NCBI GenBank assembly: GCA_963836375.1
Contig: CAWIJK010000001.1
Span: 879,165-943,164, forward strand
Length of the DNA stretch: 64,000 bases
Origin: CAWIJK01 sp963836375
GTDB taxonomy: Bacteria > Actinomycetota > Acidimicrobiia > Acidimicrobiales > RAAP-2
Reading direction: 5' to 3'
How positions within the stretch are numbered: position 1 is the stretch's first letter; every line of letters begins with the position of its first letter. Position numbers and translations under genes: made by a program. The notes under the pieces are model-generated. The model saw nothing but the letters and a program-made list of their open reading frames with translations. It had not been told where the DNA came from and ran no database searches. Below, one piece after another: positions 43,136-52,555 of the stretch.

Positions 43136-43528
43136 TCAGTCGATGGGTGGTGTGTTCTGGCGGCGACGGAATTCGGTGGGCGAGATTCCGTAGTGAGCGT
43201 GGAAGCACTGGCTGGCGTGAAACTGGTTGCGCCAGCCGACCGTTCTCGCGGCCTCGGCGACCGATAGGTCGGTCGAGGCCAACAGTCGCGCCATTCGCTC
43301 GACCCGCATCTTGCGCAGGTACGCCATCGGACTCAGACCAGTGGTGGCATCGAACGCCCTGACGAGCTGAGAACGGGACAGATGAACTTCGTCGGCGAGC
43401 GCGTCGAGGGTCCAGGGTTCGGCCAGGCGATTGCGCAGCACGTTGATCGCTACGACGACGTGGCCGTGGACGACGCCACGGATGGCTGGTCGGTCGGCGG
43501 GTCGATACGTCGTTGGGGTTTTGCTCAT
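43136..43528 (-). CDS. Short AraC-like HTH protein (cargo module 3)
   Basis: 130 residues. It consists only of the AraC DNA-binding domain: GVVHGHVVVAINVLRNRLAEP, WTLDALADEVHLSRSQLVRAFDA (HTH 1), MAYLRKMRVERMARLLASTD and LSVAEAARTVGWRNQFHASQCFHAHYGISPTEFRRR (HTH 2). No effector domain is present. It lies 3' of the flavin reductase on the same strand (74-nt gap), and its stop is 7 nt from the NlpC/P60 stop in opposite orientation. It probably activates or represses the module promoter. Confidence 0.85.
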   Translation of the reverse strand: MSKTPTTYRPADRPAIRGVVHGHVVVAINVLRNRLAEPWTLDALADEVHLSRSQLVRAFDATTGLSPMAYLRKMRVERMARLLASTDLSVAEAARTVGWRNQFHASQCFHAHYGISPTEFRRRQNTPPID

Positions 43529-43602
43529 GTGCGGACCTGGCGTCGTGGGCGTTCGTCGTGGTCGGCTCTTGCGTTGCTTGTCCGAGCCATGCCGGTCTTC
43601 TC

Positions 43603-44214
43603 TCAGGCGACGACCTCGTGGCGTAGGGAACCGAGCGCGGTGGCGTAGCGGACGAGTTCGTGCAGCGACCAGGGCATGAACTGCGCCACCTTGCGCGCGA
43701 ACGCGGAGTCGTCAACCAGCGCACCCTCGGAGTCGAGCAGTTGGTCGGCGTGCGCGAGCGGGAGACTCTTGGGCAGAGGCAGCATTCCGAGCTTGTTGAG
43801 CGTGAGGCGCAGCTCGTGCCCGGCGATGCTTCCGCCGTGCGCGGTGTCGGAGTAGGAGAGAATCGAGGCGGGCTTGCCGTCGGCTTCGTGGCCGAGGAAG
43901 TCCAGGGCATTCTTGACGACCGCCGGGACGGCGTAGTTGTACTCCGGCACGACGAACAGGTACCCGTCCGCGCGGGCCATGTCCGCAAGCCAGCGGGCGA
44001 CGTTCGCCGCTGGCCGGCGGGCCGGGTTGTTCCACGGCGGGATCGCTTCATCGAAGAACGGAAGCTGATAGTCCGCCAAATCGAGAAGCGCGAAGTCGGC
44101 CTCGGGGACCTCCGCGGCACTGGCGAGCACGAATCGGCCGACCCGCTCTCCCAGCCTGGGTTGGCGGCTGCTGCCGAGCACCACCCCGATCCGGGTCTTC
44201 GTTTCTCGGTTCAT
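43603..44214 (-). CDS. NADPH-dependent FMN reductase family (cargo module 3)
   Basis: 203 residues. RIGVVLGSSRQPRLGERVGRFV is the flavodoxin-like FMN-phosphate loop (GSxR). VVPEYNYAVPAVVKNALDFLG is the family signature that contacts the isoalloxazine ring, and ASILSYSDTAHGGSIAGHELR is the third flavin loop. Such enzymes reduce quinones, chromate or azo compounds and protect from oxidative stress. The start codon overlaps the MarR stop (ATGA), so the two are co-translated. Confidence 0.9.
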   Translation of the reverse strand: MNRETKTRIGVVLGSSRQPRLGERVGRFVLASAAEVPEADFALLDLADYQLPFFDEAIPPWNNPARRPAANVARWLADMARADGYLFVVPEYNYAVPAVVKNALDFLGHEADGKPASILSYSDTAHGGSIAGHELRLTLNKLGMLPLPKSLPLAHADQLLDSEGALVDDSAFARKVAQFMPWSLHELVRYATALGSLRHEVVA

Positions 44215-44675
44215 TGTTGTTCTTCCTTTCGTTCCTCGTCGTCGAGCAGGTCACAGAGCACCGCCAGGGTCTTGACCGCTGCCCTGATGTCGGCCTCGCT
44301 GAGCCGCTGGGAGGTCAGCCGCTCGTACTCGGCCTGGACAGCCCGGCCCCGTTGGAGCAGCTTCTTGCCCTCGGGCGTGACCACCAGCGCGTTCTCGCGC
44401 CGGGAGATGGGCGACTCGGCGGTGGTGAGCCAGCCGCCTTGCTGCGCGGTCGCCACGTGGCGGCTGACCGCGCCCTTGGTCAACCCGAGTCGATCGGCGA
44501 GCGACTGCTGGGAGACGACGCCGCCGGGCGTCTCGCTGATCGTCCGCACCAGCAGGTAGACCGCCCGGCCAACACCGACCCGCCGGCGGAACCGTCGCTC
44601 GCCCACGCGATCGCTGAGCAGCGCCGCGCGGTGCAACAACCGCATGAGATCCCGATAGTCCGAACTGGCAACCAC
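44211..44675 (-). CDS. MarR-family regulator (cargo module 3)
   Basis: 154 residues from GTG 44675; the frame extends upstream to 44747 but that part overlaps the putative operator. Winged helix: GVVSQQSLADRLGLTKGAVSRHVATAQQGGWLTTAESPISRRENALVVTPEG. The C-terminal dimerisation helices end LCDLLDDEERKEEQQ. It is first in the operon MarR-FMN reductase-AraC and probably represses that operon by binding near 44691-44703. Confidence 0.88.
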   Translation of the reverse strand: MVASSDYRDLMRLLHRAALLSDRVGERRFRRRVGVGRAVYLLVRTISETPGGVVSQQSLADRLGLTKGAVSRHVATAQQGGWLTTAESPISRRENALVVTPEGKKLLQRGRAVQAEYERLTSQRLSEADIRAAVKTLAVLCDLLDDEERKEEQQ

Positions 44676-44690
44676 ACCATCAGTATACAA

Positions 44691-44703
44691 CTCAACCGTT
44701 GAG
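44691..44703. promoter_or_regulatory. Putative MarR operator of module 3
   Basis: CTCAACCGTTGAG is a perfect palindrome with a three-base centre, 15 nt upstream of the MarR start on the minus strand. GTATAC next to it could be part of the -10 element. Confidence 0.5.
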
Positions 44704-44801
44704 GCATCAACGCCAAGCCGGTTGCTGCCGCGGAGGACGCCGTTCATCCCCTACGATCTCACCGGACGAGCAGACCGGCGCAGCTCCGTTTACGCGCCTA
44801 C

Positions 44802-44975
44802 GGGGACATCATCTTCTACACCTACCCCGGCGAAACCGTGCCGCATCATGTCGTGATCTACCTCGGTGGCGACAAGATTCTCCAAGCCCCGGAGACGGGG
44901 CAGAACGTCGGGTACGGCACCCTGTCGGAGTTCCCCTGCCAGACCGCCACCGTCCGTCGCATCACTGAACCGTGA
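44802..44975 (+). repeat. NlpC/P60 3' tail, copy B
   Basis: 174 nt in frame as 57 codons plus TGA, identical in length to copies A and C. It differs at some codons, notably EFPCQTATV for EFTGQTASV. It has no start codon or upstream part of the gene. The similarity to copy A begins abruptly at GGGGACATCATCTTC; it continues 3' past the stop into the start of the next AraC-like gene. Confidence 0.9.
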
Positions 44976-44982
44976 GCGTCAG

Positions 44983-45402
44983 TTAGTCACCGGGCGGCGC
45001 ACTCCGGCGACGCCGGTACTCGGTCGGTGAGAGGCCGTAAGCGGCGTGAAAGCACTGACTCGCATGAAACTGGTTCTTCCAGCCGACTGAGCGGGCCGCC
45101 TCGGCGACCGACAGATCGGTGGTAGTGAGCAGGTGGGCCATTCGTTCGACCCGCATCCGACGCAGGAATGCCATCGGGCTCATTGCCACCGTTGCATCAA
45201 AGGCGCGGACGAGCTGAGAGCGCGACAGGTGAACCTCATCGGCCAGGACATCGAGCGTCCACGGCTTCGCCAGGCGGTCGCGTAGGACGCCAACGGCCGT
45301 CACGACGTGGCCACGGACCACGCCGCGCGCGGCTGAGGCGATGACTCTCGCCGCGCAGTGATCGCTGGCGTCGGTGCCGAGTGTGGTCGAGGCGGATCTC
45401 AT
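44983..45402 (-). CDS. Short AraC-like HTH protein (cargo module 4)
   Basis: 139 residues. The DNA-binding domain is complete: GVVRGHVVTAVGVLRDRLAKP, WTLDVLADEVHLSRSQLVRAFDA, MRVERMAHLLTTTDLSVAEAARSVGWKNQFHASQCFHAAYGLSPTEYRRRR. The N-terminal 25 residues differ from the other copies. The start is three bases from the hydrolase stop. As in module 3 its stop is 7 nt from the stop of an NlpC/P60 tail. Confidence 0.85.
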   Translation of the reverse strand: MRSASTTLGTDASDHCAARVIASAARGVVRGHVVTAVGVLRDRLAKPWTLDVLADEVHLSRSQLVRAFDATVAMSPMAFLRRMRVERMAHLLTTTDLSVAEAARSVGWKNQFHASQCFHAAYGLSPTEYRRRRSAPPGD

Positions 45403-45405
45403 CTC

Positions 45406-46272
45406 TCACGGCTCGCTGGCCGGAGTTTTGATGAACGTGTCGATGGCTCGCCAGAGGTCGGCTGGTTGCTCGTCGGCGACGAAGTGCCCGGCATCGGCGA
45501 TGAGTCTGGTGGTGAGCCGTGTGATCCCGGCGGCACGGAATCCGCCTGCGTACTGGTCGAGGTCGGCGCGGCTGGCCGCGCCGCGGAGGTAGAGCATGGG
45601 CGTGTCCGTCTCGGTCTCGGCACTGTGGAGGTTGTCTTTGGTGTCTTGGGGAAACGCGCGGTAGAAGTCGAACCCGGCGGTGAGCGCGCTGTCGGAGGCG
45701 TAGGCGCTCGCGGACGCCGCGCGGGCGTCGGGGGTGATCCGTGTCGGGTCGGCGGAGAGGACATCGAAGAAGTAATCGACGTACTCGCGCTGGTGTCCTT
45801 GGACGAGCAGTTCCGGCAACTCGGGGATGGCGTGGAACGCGAAGTGCCAGATGTAGTGGTTGTGGATCACCGCGTCCCACGGGTCTACGCCGGGGATCGC
45901 GACGTCGATGATCACCGCACCGGCGAGGTCCTGATACTGGCGGAGGTAGGCGTAGGTGATCATGCCGCCGACGTCGTGGCCGACCAGCGTGACGTCCTTG
46001 AGGTCGAGCTGGGCGACCAGCTCGTGAACGATCGCGGCCAGGGTGCGCTTGGACCCGTCGGCAGCAAGGCCGGTGGACTCGCCGACGCCGGGGAGATCGA
46101 TCGCGATCGCCCGGAACCCACCGGCCGCGTGGAGCATCACCTGCTGCCACTCAGCCCAGGATTGCGGCCAGCCGTGGAGGAACACGACGGGTCGCGCGGC
46201 CGGGTCGCCCGCCTCGACGACGTGTAACGAGAGCCCGGCGACCCGGCGATGATCGTGGCGGAAACTAGACAT
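45406..46272 (-). CDS. Alpha/beta hydrolase (epoxide hydrolase/dehalogenase-like) (cargo module 4)
   Basis: 288 residues. VVFLHGWPQSWAEWQQVM supplies the oxyanion HGWP motif. VTLVGHDVGGMITYAYLRQY has Asp as nucleophile (GHDVGG), the form used by epoxide hydrolases and haloalkane dehalogenases. The catalytic His is in LIADAGHFVADEQPADLW. A cap domain lies between (about 135-215). It should open epoxides or remove halogen from small molecules. Its start codon lies within the palindrome at 46266-46284, so the transcript may be nearly leaderless or the true start lies slightly downstream. Confidence 0.88.
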   Translation of the reverse strand: MSSFRHDHRRVAGLSLHVVEAGDPAARPVVFLHGWPQSWAEWQQVMLHAAGGFRAIAIDLPGVGESTGLAADGSKRTLAAIVHELVAQLDLKDVTLVGHDVGGMITYAYLRQYQDLAGAVIIDVAIPGVDPWDAVIHNHYIWHFAFHAIPELPELLVQGHQREYVDYFFDVLSADPTRITPDARAASASAYASDSALTAGFDFYRAFPQDTKDNLHSAETETDTPMLYLRGAASRADLDQYAGGFRAAGITRLTTRLIADAGHFVADEQPADLWRAIDTFIKTPASEP

Positions 46273-46284
46273 GAAGTATGTCTA
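46266..46284. promoter_or_regulatory. Palindromic operator between hydrolase and MarR genes
   Basis: TAGACAT-GAAGT-ATGTCTA, a perfect 7-bp inverted repeat. It covers the hydrolase start codon and ends 10 nt before the MarR start at 46295, a natural site for autoregulation in both directions. Confidence 0.65.
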
Positions 46285-46294
46285 TCATAGGGGT

Positions 46295-46774
46295 ATGGAC
46301 GATGCGAACGCGCGACCCGGATTTGAGAACGGCTCGGGGTTTCTTTTGGCCCGCCTGGGCTCGCTGGCGGCTCGTGGGTGGAGTGTGTTCCTCGCAGAGC
46401 GGGAGCTGACGCCGGTGCAGTATGTGACTTTGACGGTGCTGGCCGAACACGGTCCGGTCGGTCAGCGACGACTGGCCAGCCTCGCCGCCGTCGATGCTCG
46501 CAATCTCGTCGCCGTCCTGGATCAACTGGCGCGACGAGGGCTCGTCGTGCGTGAGACCGACGCACTGGACGGTCGTCGCCGCAACGTAGGCTTGACGGCC
46601 CGAGGTGTCGCGCTCGTGCAGGAACTCGCGGACGATGCCGCACGGTCTCGCGACGACTTCTTCGGCGCCCTGACCCGCCCGCAACGCAAGCAGCTCAACG
46701 CTTTACTTCGGCAGCTCTACCAAGCCCACGCCGACCAACCCGATGATGCTGCCGGCACAGGCACACCCAGATGA
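46295..46774 (+). CDS. MarR-family regulator (cargo module 4)
   Basis: 159 residues from ATG 46295, with AGGGG upstream; ATG 46271 lies inside the operator. Core: ELTPVQYVTLTVLAEHGPVGQRRLASLAAVDARNLVAVLDQLARRGLVVRETDALDGRRRNVGLTARG, with the wing DGRRRN. Divergent from the hydrolase, which it probably represses. Closest in style to the MarR of module 2 (DRDDRRRN). Confidence 0.9.
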   Translation: MDDANARPGFENGSGFLLARLGSLAARGWSVFLAERELTPVQYVTLTVLAEHGPVGQRRLASLAAVDARNLVAVLDQLARRGLVVRETDALDGRRRNVGLTARGVALVQELADDAARSRDDFFGALTRPQRKQLNALLRQLYQAHADQPDDAAGTGTPR

Positions 46775-46895
46775 GTCGCGAGTAGACGGACGCCTCACCA
46801 GACAGCCGCTAAAGCGGCAATGTGGTGGCGGGATGGCCCTCGGATACGATGCTGGCGAACGAGCACAACAGACGCAGTGACGTTTGCTCGTCCGC

Positions 46896-47069
46896 GGGGA
46901 CATCATCTTCTACACCTACCCCGGCGAAACCGTCCCGCATCACGTCGTGATCTACCTCGGCGGCGACCGCATCTTCCAAGCACCGGAGACGGGGCAGAAC
47001 GTCGGCTACGGCACCCTGTCGGAGTTCACCGGCCAGACCGCCGCCGTCCGGCAGATCACCGAACCGTAG
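46896..47069 (+). repeat. NlpC/P60 3' tail, copy C
   Basis: 174 nt, 57 codons plus TAG. Compared with copy A it has DRIFQ for DKILQ and VRQITEP for VRRITEP. It has no start. The 14 nt before the shared GGGGACATC also resemble those before copy B. It is followed by the first VirB2-like gene, so it probably marks the original 3' junction of the NlpC/P60 gene. Confidence 0.9.
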
Positions 47070-47090
47070 GCGGCGCTTCGGGTTGGTCGG

Positions 47091-47414
47091 GTGGCGCACC
47101 TGACGGGCGTGACCCTCACGCTCATCACTTCGCACACACTGCTGGCAACCAGCGTCTACCCGAACCTTAATGGTGTCGGTGGTGCCGGTCAGCTCAAGGC
47201 GGTCATCGGTGCGCTCATGACGATCGTGCTGATCGTCGCCGTGCTCATGATGATCGTCTGCGCCGCGACGTGGGCGGTCGCCTCCGCGCACGGCAACTAC
47301 CAGACCGCCACCAAAGCCCGCACCGGCCTCCTCGTTGCGGTCGGTGCCGCCGCGCTCGACGGGGCCGGGATCGCATGGATCAACTTCCTGCTCGGGATAG
47401 GCCCAACCCTCTGA
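47091..47414 (+). CDS. VirB2/DUF6112-like small membrane protein 1
   Basis: 107 residues with GTG 47091 as first possible start; leader motif copy 3 overlaps these first codons, so the real start may be the GTG at 47109. Two TM helices: LKAVIGALMTIVLIVAVLMMIVCAATWAVA and LLVAVGAAALDGAGIAWINFLLG, with a basic loop between (NYQTATKARTG). Size and topology match pilin-like subunits of Gram-positive type IV secretion. The protein at 47549 is a paralogue. Confidence 0.75.
   Translation: MAHLTGVTLTLITSHTLLATSVYPNLNGVGGAGQLKAVIGALMTIVLIVAVLMMIVCAATWAVASAHGNYQTATKARTGLLVAVGAAALDGAGIAWINFLLGIGPTL
47094..47117 (+). promoter_or_regulatory. Leader motif copy 3
   Basis: GCGCACCTGACGGGC followed at once by a perfect hairpin GCGTGA-CCC-TCACGC. 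It sits at the very start of the first VirB2-like frame, which suggests that translation of that gene begins later than the first GTG. Confidence 0.5.
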
Positions 47415-47464
47415 CCGCTTCATCGGCCCTCGTGCGGGGCCGAGACGGAGCGGTGGCGTAACGG

Positions 47465-47514
47465 GCGCACCTGCGGGGTGAACCCCGCCGCTTCGCACCG
47501 GCTGCTTGCCGGTG
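47465..47514 (+). promoter_or_regulatory. Leader motif copy 4, two perfect hairpins
   Basis: GCGCACCTG (47465-47473) runs into GCGGGG-TGAA-CCCCGC (47473-47488) and then CACCGGC-TGCTT-GCCGGTG (47496-47514). AAGGGAG and the ATG at 47549 follow. The second hairpin shares its CACCGG/CCGGTG stem with the copy at 61242. Confidence 0.65.
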
Positions 47515-47548
47515 GTGTGCGGGTCCGTGCTGCAAGGGAGCCCGCCCG

Positions 47549-47890
47549 ATGATCTCCGTCCTTTCTCCTGTCACGACCGGCCTGAGCGGCGCGCTCGACC
47601 GAACCAGCCTCGTGCTGGCCGACATCAACATCAACCCGAACTCCAACGGCCTGCCCGGCATTACCGCCTTGCAGAAGATCGTCGGCGCGGTTATGACCGT
47701 CGGCCTGATCCTGTCCGTCCTCGCGCTGATCGTGGCCGCGGTCGTGTGGGCCTTCGGCTCCCATTCCGCCAACCCGCATCTCGCTACTCGCGGGAAGGCC
47801 GGGGTGCTGATCGCCTGTGGCGCAGCGATCGTCACCGGCGGCGCGGTGGCGTTCATCAACTTCTTCTGGAACGTCGGCCAGGGCATCTGA
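47549..47890 (+). CDS. VirB2/DUF6112-like small membrane protein 2
   Basis: 113 residues from ATG 47549 with AAGGGAG upstream. A polar N-terminus (LADININPNSNGLPGITALQ) precedes TM helices IVGAVMTVGLILSVLALIVAAVVWAFG and VLIACGAAIVTGGAVAFINFFW, separated by a basic loop (NPHLATRGKAG). It shares the pattern NGxxGxxxLxxxxGAxMT with the preceding paralogue. Probably a channel or pilin-like subunit. Confidence 0.8.
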   Translation: MISVLSPVTTGLSGALDRTSLVLADININPNSNGLPGITALQKIVGAVMTVGLILSVLALIVAAVVWAFGSHSANPHLATRGKAGVLIACGAAIVTGGAVAFINFFWNVGQGI

Positions 47891-47891
47891 G

Positions 47892-49462
<1,571 letters not shown>

Positions 49463-49463
<1 letters not shown>

Positions 49464-50920
49464 TGGCCGAGTCGAAGGATTCGGGTCGTGAGCTGGGGCC
49501 GGTGAAGTTCTCCCGTCTGGCCCGTCGCGGCCTGATGCTCGGTCTGTCGTTGCCGCAAGTGATTGTCCTCGGCGTTGGCGCTGTGGCGATCATCGGTGCG
49601 CTCTACACCGCCGGGGGCAAAGGGCTCCTGCTCGTGGTCCCGGTGATCGGCGTGTGCGCCGCGTTGGTGTGGGTGCCGGTAGGCGGTCACAAGCTGATCG
49701 AATGGATACCCCTGGCCGGCCACTGGGCACTCCGAGGCTTGCTCGGGCAGACCGTGTACCGCTGGCGGGTCACCAAGCCGCGCCCGGCCGGCACGCTGGC
49801 GCTGCCCGGCGATGCCGCCGCGTTGCGCCAGTACCTTGATCCCGAGACCGGGGTCGTGATGGTCCACGATCCCCACCGCGCCACCCTCACGGCACTGGTA
49901 GAGGTCACGCACCCGAGCTTCATCCTGCTCGATCCCGGCGAGCAGTCCCGCCGGGTCACCTCGTGGGGCCGTGCCCTGTCCACGGTGTGCCGGTCGGGAC
50001 GCATCTCGCGCCTGCAAGTGCTGGAGCGCACGGTGCCCGACTCAGGCACCGGGCTGGAGCAGTGGTGGGCGAGTCGCGGCAGCGATGACGGCTCCTGGGT
50101 CGCGCAGACCTACCGGGAGCTGATCGAGCGGGCCGGCCCGACCGCCGAACGCCACGTCACCACCGTCTCGCTGGCGCTGGACATGAAGGCCGCCGCCAGG
50201 GCGATCCGCTCGGCCGGACATGGGATGCGCGGCGCCGCCGCCGTCCTGCGCGCCGAGATGCGGACCCTCACCACGGCGCTGCGGGCTGCCGACCTGACGC
50301 CTGGCGAGTGGTACACGCCCGGCCAGCTCGCCGTGCTGTTGCGCTCCGCCTACGACCCCGCGGTCGCAGCGACGTTGGAGCGCAGCGAGCTGGGCCGCGA
50401 CCTCGCCACCGCCGGCCCGGTCGCGGTCGAGGAAACGTGGGATCGGCTGCGCTCGGACTCCGCCTATCACGCGGTGTTGTGGGTGAGTGAGTGGCCGCGC
50501 TCGCAGGTCTATCCCGGCTTCCTCGCCCCAATCCTGTTGTCGTCGGGCGTGCGTCGGGCGTTCACGCTGCTGTGCGACCCGGTACGCGCCGACCAAGCAG
50601 CCCGCGACATCCGCAAGAAAAAGACCGGCTATCTGTCGGATGCCACGCAGCGGGCCCGGATCGGGCAGATCGAGGACGCCGAGCAGACCGCCGAGTACCG
50701 CGACGTGCTCCAGCAAGAGGCCGACCTGATCGCCGGACACGGCGTACTCAGGTACATCGGCCTCATCGCCGTATCGGCACCGACGACGGACGAGCTGGAC
50801 GCGGCGGTCGCGGCAATCGAACAGGCCGCAATCCAAGCCTCCTGCGAGACCCGCCGCCTCGCCGGGCAGCAAGCCCAGGCGTTCACCGCCGCCGCACTAC
50901 CCCTCTGCCGCGGACTGTAG
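49463..50920 (+). CDS. SCO6880-family conjugation protein (VirB3/PrgI-like plus VirB4 N-domain)
   Basis: 485 residues. The N-terminal 90 residues hold two TM helices (QVIVLGVGAVAIIGALYTAGG, LLLVVPVIGVCAALVWVPVGG) as in PrgI/VirB3. The soluble remainder resembles the N-terminal part of VirB4 proteins without the ATPase (TALVEVTHPSFILLDPGEQSRRVTSWGRAL; RADLIAGHGVLRYIGLIAVSAPTTDELDAAV). In these elements the ATPase part is supplied by the next gene. It is expected at the base of the secretion channel. Confidence 0.88.
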
Positions 50921-50935
50921 GGCCGGGCGCGGCGA

Positions 50936-50967
50936 GCGCACCTGACCGGCAGACACCTGTTCTGCCG
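50936..50967 (+). promoter_or_regulatory. Leader motif copy 5 with perfect hairpin
   Basis: GCGCACCTGAC followed by CGGCAGA (50947-50953), a 7-nt loop, and TCTGCCG (50961-50967). AAGGGAG lies immediately after and the VirB4 ATG is at 50987. It fills the 66-nt gap between the SCO6880-like and VirB4 genes. Confidence 0.65.
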
Positions 50968-50986
50968 CGAAGGGAGCTGGCCGCTG

Positions 50987-52480
50987 ATGAGCCCACGTGC
51001 CGAGAAGAAGTTGTATTCGACCGTGCTGGTCGGTCGGGCCGGTCAGCGCCGCCGCGACCGTAGGGCGGCTCGCCGGGCCGCTGGGCACGTCTACGCGGCC
51101 GACGCCGAGCAACGCAGGGCAGCCGCCCGTGCCTTGGCAGAAGCCGAGAAGGCTGAGCGGGAAGCGACGACGTACCTGCCGCGTGGTGGGGAGCCGGGAC
51201 CCGCGGCGTTGCGGGCGTGGCGACGGTTCCGGCTCCCCGCCCACCAAGACACCAGCGCCACCCTCGCCGGGGCCTACCCCTTTCTTGCGGAGGGCGGCTT
51301 GGGTGGCGAGGGCGTGTTCGTCGGCCAAGACCTCTACTCCGGCGGCAGCTTCGTCTACGACCCGTGGGTTCTCTACCAGCGCGGCGTCATCACCGCCCCC
51401 AACGTCGTGCTGGCCGGAATCGTCGGCGCCGGCAAGTCCGCACTCGCCAAGGCGCTCTACACCCGCTCCATCCCCTTCGGCCGCAGGGTCTATGTGCCGG
51501 GCGACCCGAAGGGCGAGCACACGGCGGTCGCCAAAGCGGTGGGTGGGCAGGCGATCGTCCTCGGCCACGGCCTCCCGAACCGCCTCAACCCCTTGGATGC
51601 GGGCCGCCGCCCGTCCGGCGTCTCGGATGTGGAGTGGGCCGGGATGGTCACCGCCCGCCGCCGTGATCTGATCGGCGCCTTGACCGAAACGGTGCTCGGA
51701 CGGTCGCTGTCGCCGGTCGAGCACACCGCCGTTGACATCGCCTTGAACGCTGCGGTCGCCAGCTCACAGACGCCGATCTTGCCGATGGTCGTCGACCACA
51801 TCCTCAACCCCGAGGCAGGAAACGACGCCCGACTCGCGGAGGACGGGCGGATCGTCGGCCACGCCCTGCGCAGATTGGTCGCCGGGGACCTGGCCGGCAT
51901 CTTCGACGGTCCCTCCACTGTCGCGTTCGACCCCGACCTGCCAATGGTCTCCCTGGACCTGTCGCACGTCTCGGAGAACAACGCCCTCATGTCCGTCCTC
52001 ATGACGTGCGCGTCGGCGTGGATGGAGTCCGCGCTACTGGACCCGAACGGTGGGCAGCGGTGGGTCGTCTACGACGAGGCATGGAGGCTGATGAGCCACC
52101 CATCCTTGCTGCGGCGCATGGATGCGCACTGGCGCCTCGCCAGGCATTACGGGATCGCGAACCTGTTGATCTTCCACAAGCTCACCGATCTGGACAACGT
52201 AGGCGACCAAGGCACCGCCGCCCACGCCCTCGCCGCGTCGCTGTTGGCGAACGCGGAGACCCGGATCATCTACCGCCAGGAGTCCGACCAGCTCGGCACC
52301 ACCGCCGCGATGCTCAACCTGACCGGCACCGAGCAGAAGATGCTCCCCCAGCTCGGCACCGGGCAAGGGCTCTGGCGCATCAAGGACAGGTCGTTTGTCG
52401 TTCAGCATCAGCTCCACCCGGCCGAGCTGACGATCTTCGACACCACGGCCAGAATGCGCGACTCGACCGGCCAACGGTGA
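50987..52480 (+). CDS. VirB4/TraC-type ATPase
   Basis: 497 residues. Walker A is NVVLAGIVGAGKSALAKALY (about 139-158) and Walker B RWVVYDEAWRLMSHPSLLRRMD (about 350-370). A later motif, ETRIIYRQESDQLGTTAAMLNLTG, is the conserved arginine/glutamine segment of VirB4. The N-terminal basic region (GQRRRDRRAARRAAG) may bind the membrane or partners. It energises assembly of the conjugation channel. The length is short for VirB4 because the N-terminal domain is encoded by the preceding gene. Confidence 0.92.
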   Translation: MSPRAEKKLYSTVLVGRAGQRRRDRRAARRAAGHVYAADAEQRRAAARALAEAEKAEREATTYLPRGGEPGPAALRAWRRFRLPAHQDTSATLAGAYPFLAEGGLGGEGVFVGQDLYSGGSFVYDPWVLYQRGVITAPNVVLAGIVGAGKSALAKALYTRSIPFGRRVYVPGDPKGEHTAVAKAVGGQAIVLGHGLPNRLNPLDAGRRPSGVSDVEWAGMVTARRRDLIGALTETVLGRSLSPVEHTAVDIALNAAVASSQTPILPMVVDHILNPEAGNDARLAEDGRIVGHALRRLVAGDLAGIFDGPSTVAFDPDLPMVSLDLSHVSENNALMSVLMTCASAWMESALLDPNGGQRWVVYDEAWRLMSHPSLLRRMDAHWRLARHYGIANLLIFHKLTDLDNVGDQGTAAHALAASLLANAETRIIYRQESDQLGTTAAMLNLTGTEQKMLPQLGTGQGLWRIKDRSFVVQHQLHPAELTIFDTTARMRDSTGQR

Positions 52481-52532
52481 GGATCGCCGCCATGTCTCCC
52501 AGCCCGTGCGGTCTGGTTGGCGGGTGGGTGGT

Positions 52533-52555
52533 CCCACGCACCTACCGGGCGTGGG
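52533..52555 (+). promoter_or_regulatory. Leader motif copy 6 (hairpin form)
   Basis: CCCACGC-ACCTACCGG-GCGTGGG: a perfect 7-bp stem that contains the motif variant ACGCACCTACCGGGC. It lies between the VirB4 gene and the following frame. Confidence 0.5.
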
